Program-made: the position numbers and the translations under genes
The notes under the pieces: generated by a model
Seen by the model: only the letters and a program-made list of their open reading frames with translations
Databases searched by the model: none
What the model was told of the DNA's origin: nothing
Part shown: one piece after another, positions 46,053 to 55,733 of the stretch
How positions within the stretch are numbered: position 1 is the stretch's first letter
How the letters are laid out: the number at the start of each line of letters is the position of its first letter
NCBI GenBank assembly: GCA_963697565.1
Contig: CAVOOM010000007.1
Span: 372,001-436,000 of the forward strand
Source: CAWFSE01 sp963697565
GTDB taxonomy: Bacteria; Actinomycetota; Actinomycetes; CAVWCF01
Reading direction: 5' to 3'
DNA: 64,000 bases

Positions 46053-48199
46053 TCAGGCGGCCCCTCGCCCGGCGGGCCCGCCAGCCCGGCCCGCCCGAGG
46101 ACCCTGGTCGCCACGGCGATCGCCAGCGGGATCGCCACGATGCTCGCCATCCCGGGGATCGCGATGCCGGAGTCGTTCACCAGGCCGCCGATGACCCCCA
46201 GCGTGAGCACCGCGATGAGCCCCGGCCGCAGCGTCGGCACGGCGTCGAACGCCGTGCGCAGCGGGCCGGTGGGCCGCCTCAGCAGCCACCACACGAAGAG
46301 CAGCGCCAGCGGCACCAGCAGCGTGAAGACGCTGCGGGTGAGCAGCGAGGCGTTCGCCTCGAGCTTGCGCTGGACGACCACCCACGCGTCCCCGTCGACG
46401 AGGTCGGCGACGAACCGGCCGAAGTGGGTGCGGTCCCCCACCGGCCGCAGGTAGTCGACCCACGCCAGCACGGCGACGACGAGCCCGCCCGCCAGCGTGA
46501 AGAGGGCCAGCCGCTGCCAGGACACCGACAGCCCGGCCGCCAGCAGGCCGAGCACGGCGAAGGCGGGCACCAGGGCGATCACCCCGCCGAAGTCGCTGCC
46601 GAAGCGCGCGGCGCCGTCGAGCACGACGCACAGCAGGCCCATGCCGCCCACCGCCCCCAGCACGGCGCGCTTGCGGCCCTCCCGGACCCAGGGGCCGACG
46701 GCCGCGGCGGTCGCCAGCAGGGCGCCGGTCGCGAAGACGGCGTACGCCAGGTTGCCGAAGCCCCAGAACCGGCCGGCCGTGATGGGGTTGTAGCCGGCCA
46801 GCGTCATGATCTGCAGCCGCCCGCCCGTCGTGATGTCCACGGCCTGCACCAGGAAGGTCACCGCGGCCGCGGCCCCGGCGGGGCCGAAGAGCCAACGCCG
46901 CCACGGCCCGGTGAACGCCACCACGGTGAACGCGACCGTGAAGGCGCCGACCACCGCCGCCAGGGCCGGCAGCGGGGAGGCCGAGCGCCACCACGGGATC
47001 AGGTTGGCCAGGAACGACGCGGTCACCACGCCGGCCGCCGCCACGCCCGCCACCTGGGCCGCCCGCAGCGCCCCGGTGCGGGCCAGCGGATCCCTGGCGC
47101 GGCGCCAGACGAGCAGCGCCACGACGTACAGCAGCAGCTGGCCGACGACGAGGAGCAGGTAGAACGGGCCGGTGTAGCCCAGCACCAACGTCGCGTGCAG
47201 GTTGATGTCGACGTACCGGGAGACCCGGTCGGCGACGGGGGCGGCGGTGCCCGCGGCCGGCTCCCAGGGCCGGTACGGCATCTGGGCCGGGACGCCGAGC
47301 CCGAGGGCGGTCAGCGCGGTCGGCGCGAGGTCGGACAGCTCGACGTACGGAGCGCGCCGTGTGATGTCGCTGACCAGGTCGCCGACCGCGAACCCAGGGC
47401 CGGAGGCGACGGCGACGTGCGTGCCTGCCGTCTCGTCCTGGACCTCGGAGACGCCCGCGAGCAGGAGCACCGAGCCGGCCGGCCGGGCGGCCTCGATCCG
47501 GGCGACCCACTGGTCGACCTCGGCCAGCGCGGCCGCGTCGTGCGGCTCGGCCGGACCTGCCGCGCCCGGGCCGTCCAGCAGCGCCCCCGAGCCGAAGACG
47601 GCAAGCGCGCACCGGGCGCTCCAGGCGCGCAGGTCGTCGATGGCGGCGAGGTCCGCGGCGTACGCCGCCACGCGCCCCGACAGATCCGCCCCGCCGACGG
47701 CCCCGCCGCGCCCCGCGGCCGTCACACACCCGCCGGCGTCCAGCACGGTCTGCGCGAGCAGCCCGAGCCGGGCGTCGTAGAGCAGCTCGGCGTTGGCCGC
47801 CACGAGCGCCCGCCAGCCGTCGACCACCGCGCCGCGGCCCTCGGGGGTCTCGCCGAGGAGCGGCGGGCACCCGGTCGACCCCTCCGGCGCCTCGGGGCCG
47901 CGGGCGCGGTTGCCGGTGGTCAGCTGGAGCCAGCCGTCGGAGGGGCAGGTGCGGGACCGGGCGCTGCGCACCGACAGCACGCCCGTGGCCGACTCCTCGG
48001 CCAGCCGCCAGATCGCGGGGGTCCCCTGCTCGGTGACGTCGGCCCAGCGGAGTCCCGGGACGCCCAGCACGAGCACGTGGCCCTGCGGAGGCCCCGATTC
48101 AGCAGCCTGCGCGGGCACCGGGGTGAGGAGCGAGGCGCCCACGCCGAGGGCCGCGATCAGCCGGATCCCCCGGCGGACCCGGGCGCGGACGCCGCTCAC
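46053..48199 (-). CDS. Membrane protein with alkaline-phosphatase-like extracytoplasmic domain
   Basis: From GTG 48199, which overlaps the glycosyltransferase stop (GTGA). A signal sequence (LIAALGVGASLLTPVPAQA) is followed by about 350 residues resembling the alkaline phosphatase/phosphoglyceromutase superfamily: VLVLGVPGLRWADVTEQGTP, then GVSEVQDETAGTHVAVASGP. About ten membrane helices follow, including YTGPFYLLLVVGQLLLYVVA. Homology-like sequence ends near RVLGRAGLAGPPG. No stop occurs in this frame before pyrG; a one-base change in the G run near 46058 would bring in a TGA at 46053, so that end is approximate. Substrate unknown. Confidence 0.8.
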
Positions 48200-49317
48200 C
48201 GCAACCCCGCCCGCGCGGCGGCGTAGACGGCGGCCACCGCGTCTGCGGTGCCCGAGTCGTCCGGCCAGGTCGCCGCCTGGCGCCGGCCGCGGGCCGCCAG
48301 CTCGGCGCCCACCGCGGCATCGTCCAGCACCCGGTCGACGGCCGCGGCGAGTGCGGCGGCGTCGCCGTACGGGACCAGCAGGGCGGCGTCGCCCACCAGC
48401 TCCGGGATCCCCCCGACCCGGGTCGCCACCAGCGGGACCCCGGCGCGCAGGGCCTCCTGGGCGACGAGCGCGCGCGCCTCCCACACGCTGGGCAGCACCA
48501 CGACCGAGGCGGCGGCGAGCAGATCGGGCACGTCGAGGCGCCGGCCCAGCAGCCGCACCGGCAGCCCCTCCGCCGCGATCCGCGCGGCGAGGGCCTCCTC
48601 GGAGGGGCCCGACCCGGCGATCGCGACCAGCGGGACCGGGTCGCGGCCGGCCCAGGCGCGCGCGGCGTCGAGCAGGACCGGGTAGCCCTTCTGGGGGTGC
48701 AGCCGGCCGATGCAGAGCACCAGCGGCCGGTCGCCGGCGCCGAGCTCGGAGCGCACCTCTGCGGGCGGCCGCGTCGGCGGCCCCAGCGGCGGCGCGGACA
48801 CCGGCCCCAGCCGGGCGTCTTCGCCGCCCAGCGCCCGGACCCGCTCCACCAGGTCGCTGCTCGCCCCGAGGGTGACGTCGGCGGAGCGCGCGACGACACC
48901 CTCCAGCCAGCCGTAGATCCGGCGCTTGACTCCCCCGCCCAGCACCGCGTTGTGCCAGGTCACGACGTACGCCGGAGGCCGGCCGGTGCGGCCCCGCAGC
49001 CGGCCCAGCGCCGCGGCCCCGACGAGGCCGGCCCGCAGCCCGTGGGCGTGCACCACGTCTGCGCCGCGCACGAGCGAGGCCAGCCGCCGGGCCGCCCGCG
49101 CGTCGGCCACCGGATCCACCCCGCCCGCGATCTCAAGGGGGGCGAAGGCCGCCCCGGCCGCGGTGAAGGCAAACAGCTCCTCGGTCGCCGCCGGTCCGAG
49201 CACCGCGACCTGCCAGCCGCGCGCGACGAGCTGCTCGGCCAGCGAGCGGATGTGCTGGCCGACCCCGCCGGTGCTGGTGGCCAGCACCAGGGCGACCCGG
49301 TCACCCGGCGGCGGCAC
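48196..49317 (-). CDS. Glycosyltransferase family 4
   Basis: 373 residues, GT-B fold. N-terminal ATSTGGVGQHIRSLAEQLVA and ADVVHAHGLRAGLVGA; C-terminal nucleotide-sugar domain LVLCIGRLHPQKGYPVLLDA, then VLPSVWEARALVAQEALRAG followed by VPLVATRVGGIPELV, with the E-x7-E motif shifted slightly. GTG start overlaps the end of the murJ-like gene by 17 bases. Neighbours (MurJ-type flippase, MraY-like transferase) suggest action on a lipid-linked glycan. Confidence 0.9.
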   Translation of the reverse strand: MPPPGDRVALVLATSTGGVGQHIRSLAEQLVARGWQVAVLGPAATEELFAFTAAGAAFAPLEIAGGVDPVADARAARRLASLVRGADVVHAHGLRAGLVGAAALGRLRGRTGRPPAYVVTWHNAVLGGGVKRRIYGWLEGVVARSADVTLGASSDLVERVRALGGEDARLGPVSAPPLGPPTRPPAEVRSELGAGDRPLVLCIGRLHPQKGYPVLLDAARAWAGRDPVPLVAIAGSGPSEEALAARIAAEGLPVRLLGRRLDVPDLLAAASVVVLPSVWEARALVAQEALRAGVPLVATRVGGIPELVGDAALLVPYGDAAALAAAVDRVLDDAAVGAELAARGRRQAATWPDDSGTADAVAAVYAAARAGLR

Positions 49318-50911
49318 GGTGCCTCCGCTCGCGCAGGGTGGCCAAGGCCCGGCGGTCCACGACCGCGGCCACGCCCAGGCCCGCCGCGGCGCCGGCGGCG
49401 CCGGCAGCGGCGCAGACGGCCAGGGCCTGCCAGGGCGTCGACCCGGCGCCGAGGAGCCGCACGACGGCCAGGGCCGCGGCGCCCGCCGCGGCGGCGGCCA
49501 GCAGCGCCCCCGACGAGGTGCGCGCCAGGCCCGCGGTGGCCGCGGGGCCCCCGATCCGCCGCGAGACCCAGATGAGCAGCACCCCGGCGGCGGTCAGGCC
49601 GGCGGTGGATCCCCAGCCGAGGGCCGCCGGGACCTGCTCGGGCGACGCCTGCCACACGAGGGTGAGCTGGACGGCGACGACCACACCCCATCCGACCACG
49701 ACCGCCACGGTCGCCGCACGCCCGCGGTGCGCGGCGTAGCAGGCCCGGGTCAGGTGGGCCAGCAGCCCGTACCCGATCAGCCCCGGGGCGAACGCCACCA
49801 GCGCGCTGGCGACCTGCTGGGTCGCCGACGGGCCGGGGGCCCCGAGGGCCAGCACCCGTGCCACCGGTTCCGCGGTCGCGGCCAGCAGGGCCGCGGCCAC
49901 CGCCGACAGCAGCACGACGCCCCGGCTCACCCCGGCGGTCAGGGCGGACCAGCCCTCGCGGTCCCCCTCGTCGTGGCGGGCGGCGAGCTGCGGGAAGGCG
50001 CTCGTCGCCAGCGGCACGGCCAGGATCGACCACGGCAACAGGAAGACCGTCCAGGCGAGCACGTACACCCCGACCGCACCCTCGGAGCCGCGGTCGTTGG
50101 CGAGCCGGATCGCGACGGCGGTGGCGACCTGCTGGGCCACCACGAGCCCGATCGCGGCGGCGGCGAGGGCACGCACCCGCGGCAGCACGCCGTCGGGGAA
50201 CGACAGGGCCGGGCGCAGCCGCAGCCGCAGCCGCCCCGCCGCGACCGCCGGCACCAGGGCCAGCGCCATCACGCCCAGCGTCGTGCCGCCCGCGAGCAGG
50301 GCGAGCTGCCGGGTGGTGAGGGCCTCGATCGAGCCGCGCGACTCCCCCGCGTCGACGGCGTACGCGAGATAGGCCGCGATCACCACGAGGCTGGACACCA
50401 GCGGGGCCAGCGCGGGCGCCGCGAACCGGCGATGCGCCTGCAGCAGGCCGTACAGGACCACCGCGAGCCCGTAGAAGATCATCTGCGGGGCGAAGATCCG
50501 CAGCATCTGCGCCGAGGTGTCGGCCACCTGCCCGTAGGAGTCCGCGCAGGCGCCGGCGTCGCCGAGCAGCAGGGCGGTCAGCGGGCCGGCGAACGCGACG
50601 ATGAGCAGCGTGATCGGGGCCAGCACGAGGACCGACCAGGTGAGCAGGGCCGAGGCGCTGGCGCGCACCTGCAGCCGGTCGCCGCGGTGGGCAGCCGACG
50701 CCAACACCGGGACGACCACGGCGGCGAGGGCGCCGCCGATGACCATCTCGAAGACCAGGTTGGGGATCGCGTTGGCCGTCGTGTAGGCGGTGTTCAGGCA
50801 GGTGACGCCGACGCTGCGCACGAAGACGATCTGCCGCCCGAAGCCGACCACCCGGGCCAGCACGGTGATGGTCGCGATCAGCACCGCCGCCGACGCGATG
50901 CCGGTGGCCAC
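49301..50911 (-). CDS. murJ: MurJ/MviN-type lipid flippase
   Basis: 536 residues, about 14 membrane helices. LARVVGFGRQIVFVRSVG and TTANAIPNLVFEMVIGGALA are the family opening; FAPQMIFYGLAVVLYGLLQA is also typical. The frame begins at GTG 50911 with a weak ribosome site. A GTGA overlap with the upstream gene at 50984 is in another frame, so the true start may be 50984 with a one-base error in between. As the gene stands beside a GT4 and a MraY-like gene, it may flip a dedicated glycolipid and not lipid II; the second option cannot be excluded. Confidence 0.87.
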   Translation of the reverse strand: MATGIASAAVLIATITVLARVVGFGRQIVFVRSVGVTCLNTAYTTANAIPNLVFEMVIGGALAAVVVPVLASAAHRGDRLQVRASASALLTWSVLVLAPITLLIVAFAGPLTALLLGDAGACADSYGQVADTSAQMLRIFAPQMIFYGLAVVLYGLLQAHRRFAAPALAPLVSSLVVIAAYLAYAVDAGESRGSIEALTTRQLALLAGGTTLGVMALALVPAVAAGRLRLRLRPALSFPDGVLPRVRALAAAAIGLVVAQQVATAVAIRLANDRGSEGAVGVYVLAWTVFLLPWSILAVPLATSAFPQLAARHDEGDREGWSALTAGVSRGVVLLSAVAAALLAATAEPVARVLALGAPGPSATQQVASALVAFAPGLIGYGLLAHLTRACYAAHRGRAATVAVVVGWGVVVAVQLTLVWQASPEQVPAALGWGSTAGLTAAGVLLIWVSRRIGGPAATAGLARTSSGALLAAAAAGAAALAVVRLLGAGSTPWQALAVCAAAGAAGAAAGLGVAAVVDRRALATLRERRHRAAAG

Positions 50912-50980
50912 CCGCGACCCGGTCCCCCGACCGCCGGCGGCCGGGCCGTCGCCGGGGCGCGCCTCCGCCCACGTCGCCGC

Positions 50981-51814
50981 TCACGCCCGCCGGCCGAGCC
51001 GATCCAGCCACGCGAGTGGGGGCGTGCCGTCGATGACCTGCGAGTACGAGACCCGCTCGCTGGCCGCGGTGAGCCCCACCAGCGCCGCGAGCCCGACCGC
51101 CAGCGTTCGCCGCGAGGCGCCCGCGGCGAACGCGGCGCCGATGAGCGCTCCGAGGGCGTTGGCCCCGGCGTCGCCCAGCATCGACCGCTCGCCGAGGTCC
51201 TCGGGCAGCAGCGCCGCGGCGGCGCCAACGGTGGTCGCGGCCACCCCGGCCCCCGGGCCCCCGGTCGCGGCGAGCGGGACCGCGGCGACGAGCCCGACCT
51301 TGAGCGCCCGACCCGGGCGCAGGTCGAAGAGGTTGACCAGGTTCGCGGATCCGGCGACCACGCCGCCCGCCAGCACCCGATCGACGAGCCCCTCCCGCAG
51401 CAGCGCGCCGGTGACCAGGCCGGTGGCCCCAATGCCGCCGATCTTGACCAGGCCGCTGGTGACCTCCCCCTGGCGCAGCGCCCCGAGGTGGCCGCGGAAG
51501 CCCTTGGACGCGGTGCTGCCCGCCAGGTCGTCGTACGCGCCGAAGGCCCCGGACCCGACCGCGGCGAGGAGCGCGGCGGCCCGGATCCTGGCCCCTCCCC
51601 CCACGGCGCCGGCGGCCAGCGCGCCCGCCAGGGCGAAGGCCGGCCCTTCGAGGAGCGTGACGTCCTCGCCGCGGTGGTTGGTGCGGGCCCAACGCGCTGC
51701 GCCCCCTGGCGGCGCCGCCTGCAGGGCCGCCAGGGCGAGCCGCGCCGCGAGGGCTCCGGTCGCCGCCTGCGCGAGCCGCCTTGCCGGCCGGCGGAAGCCG
51801 ACCGCCCGGCTCAC
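50981..51814 (-). CDS. MraY/WecA-like polyprenyl-phosphate sugar-phosphate transferase
   Basis: 277 residues with about eight hydrophobic segments. Family-like motifs: NHRGEDVTLLEGPAFALAGA, the Asp-Asp in FGAYDDLAGST, NLVNLFDLRPGRALK (the NxxNxxD loop) and LGDAGANALGALIGA. These are the acidic loops of the MraY/WecA/TagO superfamily, but the protein is shorter than MraY and the C-terminal HIHH loop is not obvious. Start overlaps the steB/mctB stop. Likely starts a polyprenyl-linked glycan; acceptor and sugar unknown. Confidence 0.72.
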   Translation of the reverse strand: MSRAVGFRRPARRLAQAATGALAARLALAALQAAPPGGAARWARTNHRGEDVTLLEGPAFALAGALAAGAVGGGARIRAAALLAAVGSGAFGAYDDLAGSTASKGFRGHLGALRQGEVTSGLVKIGGIGATGLVTGALLREGLVDRVLAGGVVAGSANLVNLFDLRPGRALKVGLVAAVPLAATGGPGAGVAATTVGAAAALLPEDLGERSMLGDAGANALGALIGAAFAAGASRRTLAVGLAALVGLTAASERVSYSQVIDGTPPLAWLDRLGRRA

Positions 51815-52761
51815 GGAACGGCGGCTGGCGAGCGGACCGCGCCAGCCAGCGAGGCGGGCGACTCGCCGCCCGGCCCGGTCCCGTACTGCCCCGACTTGCC
51901 AGCCGCCTGATCGGCCAGGGCGAGCACGGCGACGGTGCGGCCGGAGGCGGTGTTGACCACGTCGACCGTGCTGATGGCGGCGCTGAGCGCGTCGGAGTCG
52001 CGGACCCCGGCGATCAGGCTGCCCTCGGTGGCCGAGCCGACCGGTCCGCCGAGCACCTCACCGGCCCCGCCCTCATCGAGGGCGGCCACGAGCGGCAGCA
52101 AGGCGGCCGTCTGGGCCTTGGCCGCGTCGGCCTCGTCTGGGGTGGGGCCGGCCAGGGTGAGCACCAGGGTGGCCCGCTGCTCCGGCGCGCCCTCGACGGC
52201 GAGGAAGCCGATCTCGACGAGGGCGGCCAGCAGGGCCTGCCCACTCGGGGTCGCCTGCCCGGCCGCCTCTTCGGAGTCGGTCACCAACGCGGCGGCCAGG
52301 GCGGTGGCGGCGCGCTCGTACGGGGTCTCGCCCTCGCCACCGCCGAGCCTGGCCACCAGGTCGCCGAGGATCCCGGACTGGTCGGGCGCGGTGTAGGAGT
52401 CCTGCACGGCGACGGTCCCCGTCACCCGGGCCCCGGCCACCTCGGCGGCGCCCTTCAGCAGCGCCAACTGCTCGGCGTCGGAGCCCGGCAGCGACACCAG
52501 CAGGACGGTGCGCCCCGCAAGCGTGCCGTCGAGCACGGACGGCGCGGAGATCGTCGCGAGCTCCTGGTCGAAGGCCAGCTGCGCCTCGAGGGCGCGCACC
52601 TGCGCGCGCAGCTCCTCCTTCTCCTTGCGCAGCTCCTCGGTCTGGTTGCCGAGGGCTGTGTCCACCGGGTCCTTGAGCGGCCCGGCGCCCAGCGCGATCC
52701 CGACCGCGAGGGCCATGAAGACCGCCACGAGCGAGACGAGGTGGTAGCGGAAATCGATCAC
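51811..52761 (-). CDS. SteB/MctB family envelope protein
   Basis: 316 residues. Starts IDFRYHLVSLVAVFMALAVG, a single membrane anchor, then a coiled coil (EELRKEKEELRAQVRALEAQ) and an extracytoplasmic domain with VLLVSLPGSDAEQLALLKGA. It matches Rv1698 (MctB, linked to copper tolerance) and C. glutamicum SteB (cell separation). GTG start overlaps the steA stop (GTGA). Confidence 0.9.
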   Translation of the reverse strand: MIDFRYHLVSLVAVFMALAVGIALGAGPLKDPVDTALGNQTEELRKEKEELRAQVRALEAQLAFDQELATISAPSVLDGTLAGRTVLLVSLPGSDAEQLALLKGAAEVAGARVTGTVAVQDSYTAPDQSGILGDLVARLGGGEGETPYERAATALAAALVTDSEEAAGQATPSGQALLAALVEIGFLAVEGAPEQRATLVLTLAGPTPDEADAAKAQTAALLPLVAALDEGGAGEVLGGPVGSATEGSLIAGVRDSDALSAAISTVDVVNTASGRTVAVLALADQAAGKSGQYGTGPGGESPASLAGAVRSPAAVP

Positions 52762-53951
52762 GTGAACAGCCCCTGTACCCAGAAGACGAAGTCGTCCAGG
52801 CGCGCGCCCAGGACGTCGAGGAAGGCCTGGCCCGTGGGCGTCGACGCGATCGCCACGGCCACGGCGAGGAACCCGGCGAGGAGCAGCACGGCGAGCTGCC
52901 ACATGGTGATCCGGCTGCGGTAGAGCATGCTGACGCCCTTGACGTCGACGAGCTTGCCGCCGACGCGCAGCCGGGTCAGGAACGTGCTGGCCATGCCCGC
53001 CCGCCCCTTGTCGAGGAACTCCACCAGCGTGGCGTGGGTGCCGACGGCCACGATCAGGCTGGCCCCCTTGTCGTCGGCCAGCAGCATGGCGATGTCCTCG
53101 CTCGTGCCGGTGGCGGGGAAGGCCACGCCCGACAGCCCCAGCGACTCCAGCCGCTCCAGCCCGGGGGCCCGGCCGTCCCGGTAGGCGTGCACGACCAGCT
53201 CCGCGCCGCTGCGCAGCGAGGCGTCCGACACCGAGTCCATGTCGCCGACGATCAGGTCGGGCTTCAGTCCCGCCTCGACCAGTGCGTCCGCGCCGCCGTC
53301 CACGCCGATCAGCACCGGCCGGTACTCGCGGATGTACGACCGCAGCGTCGCGATGTCTTCCTTGTAGTGGTAGCCGCGCACCACGACGAGGGCATGGCGG
53401 CCCTCGATCCGGGTGCGGATGTCGGGCACCCCGACGCCGTCGAGCAGCAGGTCGCGCTCGGCCTTGAGGTACTCCATGGTGTTGCCCGCGAAGGCCTCCA
53501 ACTGGCGGGAGAGCCCAGCGCGGGCGTCCTCCATGGCGTCGGCGACCGACTCGGGGGTGTGCAGCCGGCCCGCGGCCACCACCTCCTCGCCGCGGTAGAG
53601 GATGTCGCCGTCGAGGCGCACCCGCTGGCCCTCGGTCAGCGCGCCGAAGACCTCCGGCCCCACCTCGTCGAGCAGCGGGATGCCTGCGTCGACCACGATC
53701 TCCGGGCCCAGGTTGGGGTAGCGGCCGGAGATGCTCGGCCCGACGTTGATCACCGCGCCCACCTGGCACGACACCAGGGCCTCGGCGCTGACCCGATCGA
53801 GGTCGACATGGTCGATGACCGCGATGTCGCCGGGTTTGAGGCGCTTGGTGAGGTTCTTGGTGCGGTGGTCGAGCCGGACCACGCCGCTCACCCCGGGCTC
53901 CGGCTCGCCCTGCTGGCGGCGGAGACCTGAGAGGCGCTCGCGGAGGTTCAT
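52758..53951 (-). CDS. steA: SteA, cytokinetic cell-separation protein
   Basis: 397 residues from ATG 53951 (GGCGGGAAC upstream; ATG 53963 is possible). Contains a thiamine-pyrophosphokinase-like core (VLIGVDGGADALVEAGLKPD, LIVGDMDSVSDASL, TGTSEDIAMLLADDKGAS) and a C-terminal membrane helix (MWQLAVLLLAGFLAVAVAIA). Orthologue of Rv1697. In C. glutamicum SteA works with SteB in daughter-cell separation. It is the usual partner of the next gene. Confidence 0.92.
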   Translation of the reverse strand: MNLRERLSGLRRQQGEPEPGVSGVVRLDHRTKNLTKRLKPGDIAVIDHVDLDRVSAEALVSCQVGAVINVGPSISGRYPNLGPEIVVDAGIPLLDEVGPEVFGALTEGQRVRLDGDILYRGEEVVAAGRLHTPESVADAMEDARAGLSRQLEAFAGNTMEYLKAERDLLLDGVGVPDIRTRIEGRHALVVVRGYHYKEDIATLRSYIREYRPVLIGVDGGADALVEAGLKPDLIVGDMDSVSDASLRSGAELVVHAYRDGRAPGLERLESLGLSGVAFPATGTSEDIAMLLADDKGASLIVAVGTHATLVEFLDKGRAGMASTFLTRLRVGGKLVDVKGVSMLYRSRITMWQLAVLLLAGFLAVAVAIASTPTGQAFLDVLGARLDDFVFWVQGLFT

Positions 53952-53981
53952 AGTTCCCGCCATCGTGCCAGAGCGGGGCGG

Positions 53982-55733
53982 CTATCCCCGGGAGCCCGCG
54001 CCCTTGGCCCGGGCCGCGAGGTCGAGCAGCTCCTGGGCGTGGGCCCGGCCCAGCTCGGAGTCGGCCAGCCCCGCGAGCATCCGGGTGAGCTCGCGCGCGC
54101 GGCCTGCGTCGTCGAGGACGGCCACGCCGGAGCGGGTGACGGCGCCGTCGGCGCCCTTCTCCACGACCAGGTGGGCGTCGGCGAACGCGGCGACCTGCGG
54201 CAGGTGGGTGACGACAAGCACCTGCGCGGTCTCGGCCAGGCGGGCGAGCCGGCGGCCCACCTCGACGGCGGCCGAGCCGCCGACGCCGGCATCGACCTCG
54301 TCGAAGACGAAGGTGGGCACCGGGTCGGCGCCCCCGAAGACCACCTCGACCGCGAGCATCACGCGCGACAGCTCGCCGCCCGACGCCCCCCGCTGCAGGG
54401 GGCGGGGCGGGGCTCCGGGGTGCGGGCTGAGCCGCAGCTCCACCGAATCCAGGCCGTCGGGGCCGTACGCGAGCGTGCGGTCCCCCACCGGCAGCCCGTC
54501 CTGGGCGTCCTCGGACTGGGCGACGACGGCATCCAGCCGCGCGTCGGGCATGGCGAGGGCGGACAGCTCTGCGGACACCGCCTCGGAGAAGCGGGCCGCG
54601 GCCTCGCCTCGGGCGACCGAGATCCGCTCCCCCGCCTCGGCGAGCCGCCCGCGCAACTCCGCGCGCTCGGCCCGCAGGGCCTCCAGCCGCTCGTCGGAGC
54701 CGTCGAGGTCGAGCAGCCGCAGCGAGGCGGCCTGGGCCCAGGCCAGCGCCGCGTCCAGCGAGCCGCCATGCCGTCGGGCCAGGCCCTGGAGCCGCCCCAT
54801 GCGCTCCTGCAGCCGAGCCAGCCGGATCGGATCGGCGTCGACCGCGGAGGCGTACGCGGCCAGGTCGGCTCCGGCCTCAGCGACGGCGTACGACGCCTCG
54901 GCCACCCGGTCGGCGATCGCATCGAGGGCGGGATCGTGGCCGCGCACCCCGTCCAGCGCCCGGCGGGCTTGGGCCAGCCCGCCGAGCGCGTCGCCGGCCT
55001 CGGGCTGCTGCTCATCGCCGGTGAGGGCCAGCTGGGCGGCGCGGGCGCCGGCGGCGAGGGCATCGGCGTGGCCGAGCACCGCGATCTCGCCCGCGAGCGC
55101 GGCGTCCTCGCCGGCGACCGGGCCGACCTCCTCGACCTCCGCCAACCCCACGCGCAGCTCGGCGGCCTCGCGGTCGAGCTCGGCGCGGCGGCCGCCCAGG
55201 TCGGCGAGCAGGGACTCGACCTCGCGCAGCCGGGCGTAGGCGATGCGGTAGTCCGCCAGCGGCGTGCCGACCGCCGGGCCCGCGTAGCGGTCCAGGGCGG
55301 CCCGCTGGCGAGCCGGTTGGAGCAGCCGCTGCTGGTCGGATTGGCCGTGCACCGCGACGAGCTCGGCGGCGAGTTCGCCGAGCACGGCGAGGGGGGCCTG
55401 CCGCCCGCCGAGGTGGGCGCGCGAGCGGCCGTCTGCGCCCACCGAACGAGCGATCAGCAGGACTCCGTCGTCCCACTCGGCCCCGGCCTCCTTCGCCCGC
55501 AGGGCGGCGGGGCTGCCCTCGGCGAGCGTCAGCCGGCCCTCGACCAGCGTCCGGGCGGCGCCGGCACGGACGGCGCCGGAGTCGGCCCGCCCGCCCAGCA
55601 GCAGGCCCAGCCCGGTCACGACCATCGTCTTGCCCGCGCCCGTCTCGCCGGTGACCACCGTGAGGCCCGGCGCCAGCGGCAGGACCGCGTCCTCGATCAC
55701 CCCGAGGTCGCGGATCCGGACCTCCTCGATCAC
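53982..55733 (-). CDS. recN: DNA repair protein RecN
   Basis: 583 residues, SMC-like ATPase for double-strand break repair. Walker A GETGAGKT at residues 29-36, central coiled coil, signature LQRGASGGELSRVMLAVEVV and Walker B PTFVFDEVDAGVGGSAAVEV, then LVVTHLPQVAAFAD. GTG start at 55733 with GAGGGG upstream forms a GTGA with the expected nadK stop, but in this sequence nadK reads into recN in frame. Confidence 0.95.
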   Translation of the reverse strand: MIEEVRIRDLGVIEDAVLPLAPGLTVVTGETGAGKTMVVTGLGLLLGGRADSGAVRAGAARTLVEGRLTLAEGSPAALRAKEAGAEWDDGVLLIARSVGADGRSRAHLGGRQAPLAVLGELAAELVAVHGQSDQQRLLQPARQRAALDRYAGPAVGTPLADYRIAYARLREVESLLADLGGRRAELDREAAELRVGLAEVEEVGPVAGEDAALAGEIAVLGHADALAAGARAAQLALTGDEQQPEAGDALGGLAQARRALDGVRGHDPALDAIADRVAEASYAVAEAGADLAAYASAVDADPIRLARLQERMGRLQGLARRHGGSLDAALAWAQAASLRLLDLDGSDERLEALRAERAELRGRLAEAGERISVARGEAAARFSEAVSAELSALAMPDARLDAVVAQSEDAQDGLPVGDRTLAYGPDGLDSVELRLSPHPGAPPRPLQRGASGGELSRVMLAVEVVFGGADPVPTFVFDEVDAGVGGSAAVEVGRRLARLAETAQVLVVTHLPQVAAFADAHLVVEKGADGAVTRSGVAVLDDAGRARELTRMLAGLADSELGRAHAQELLDLAARAKGAGSRG

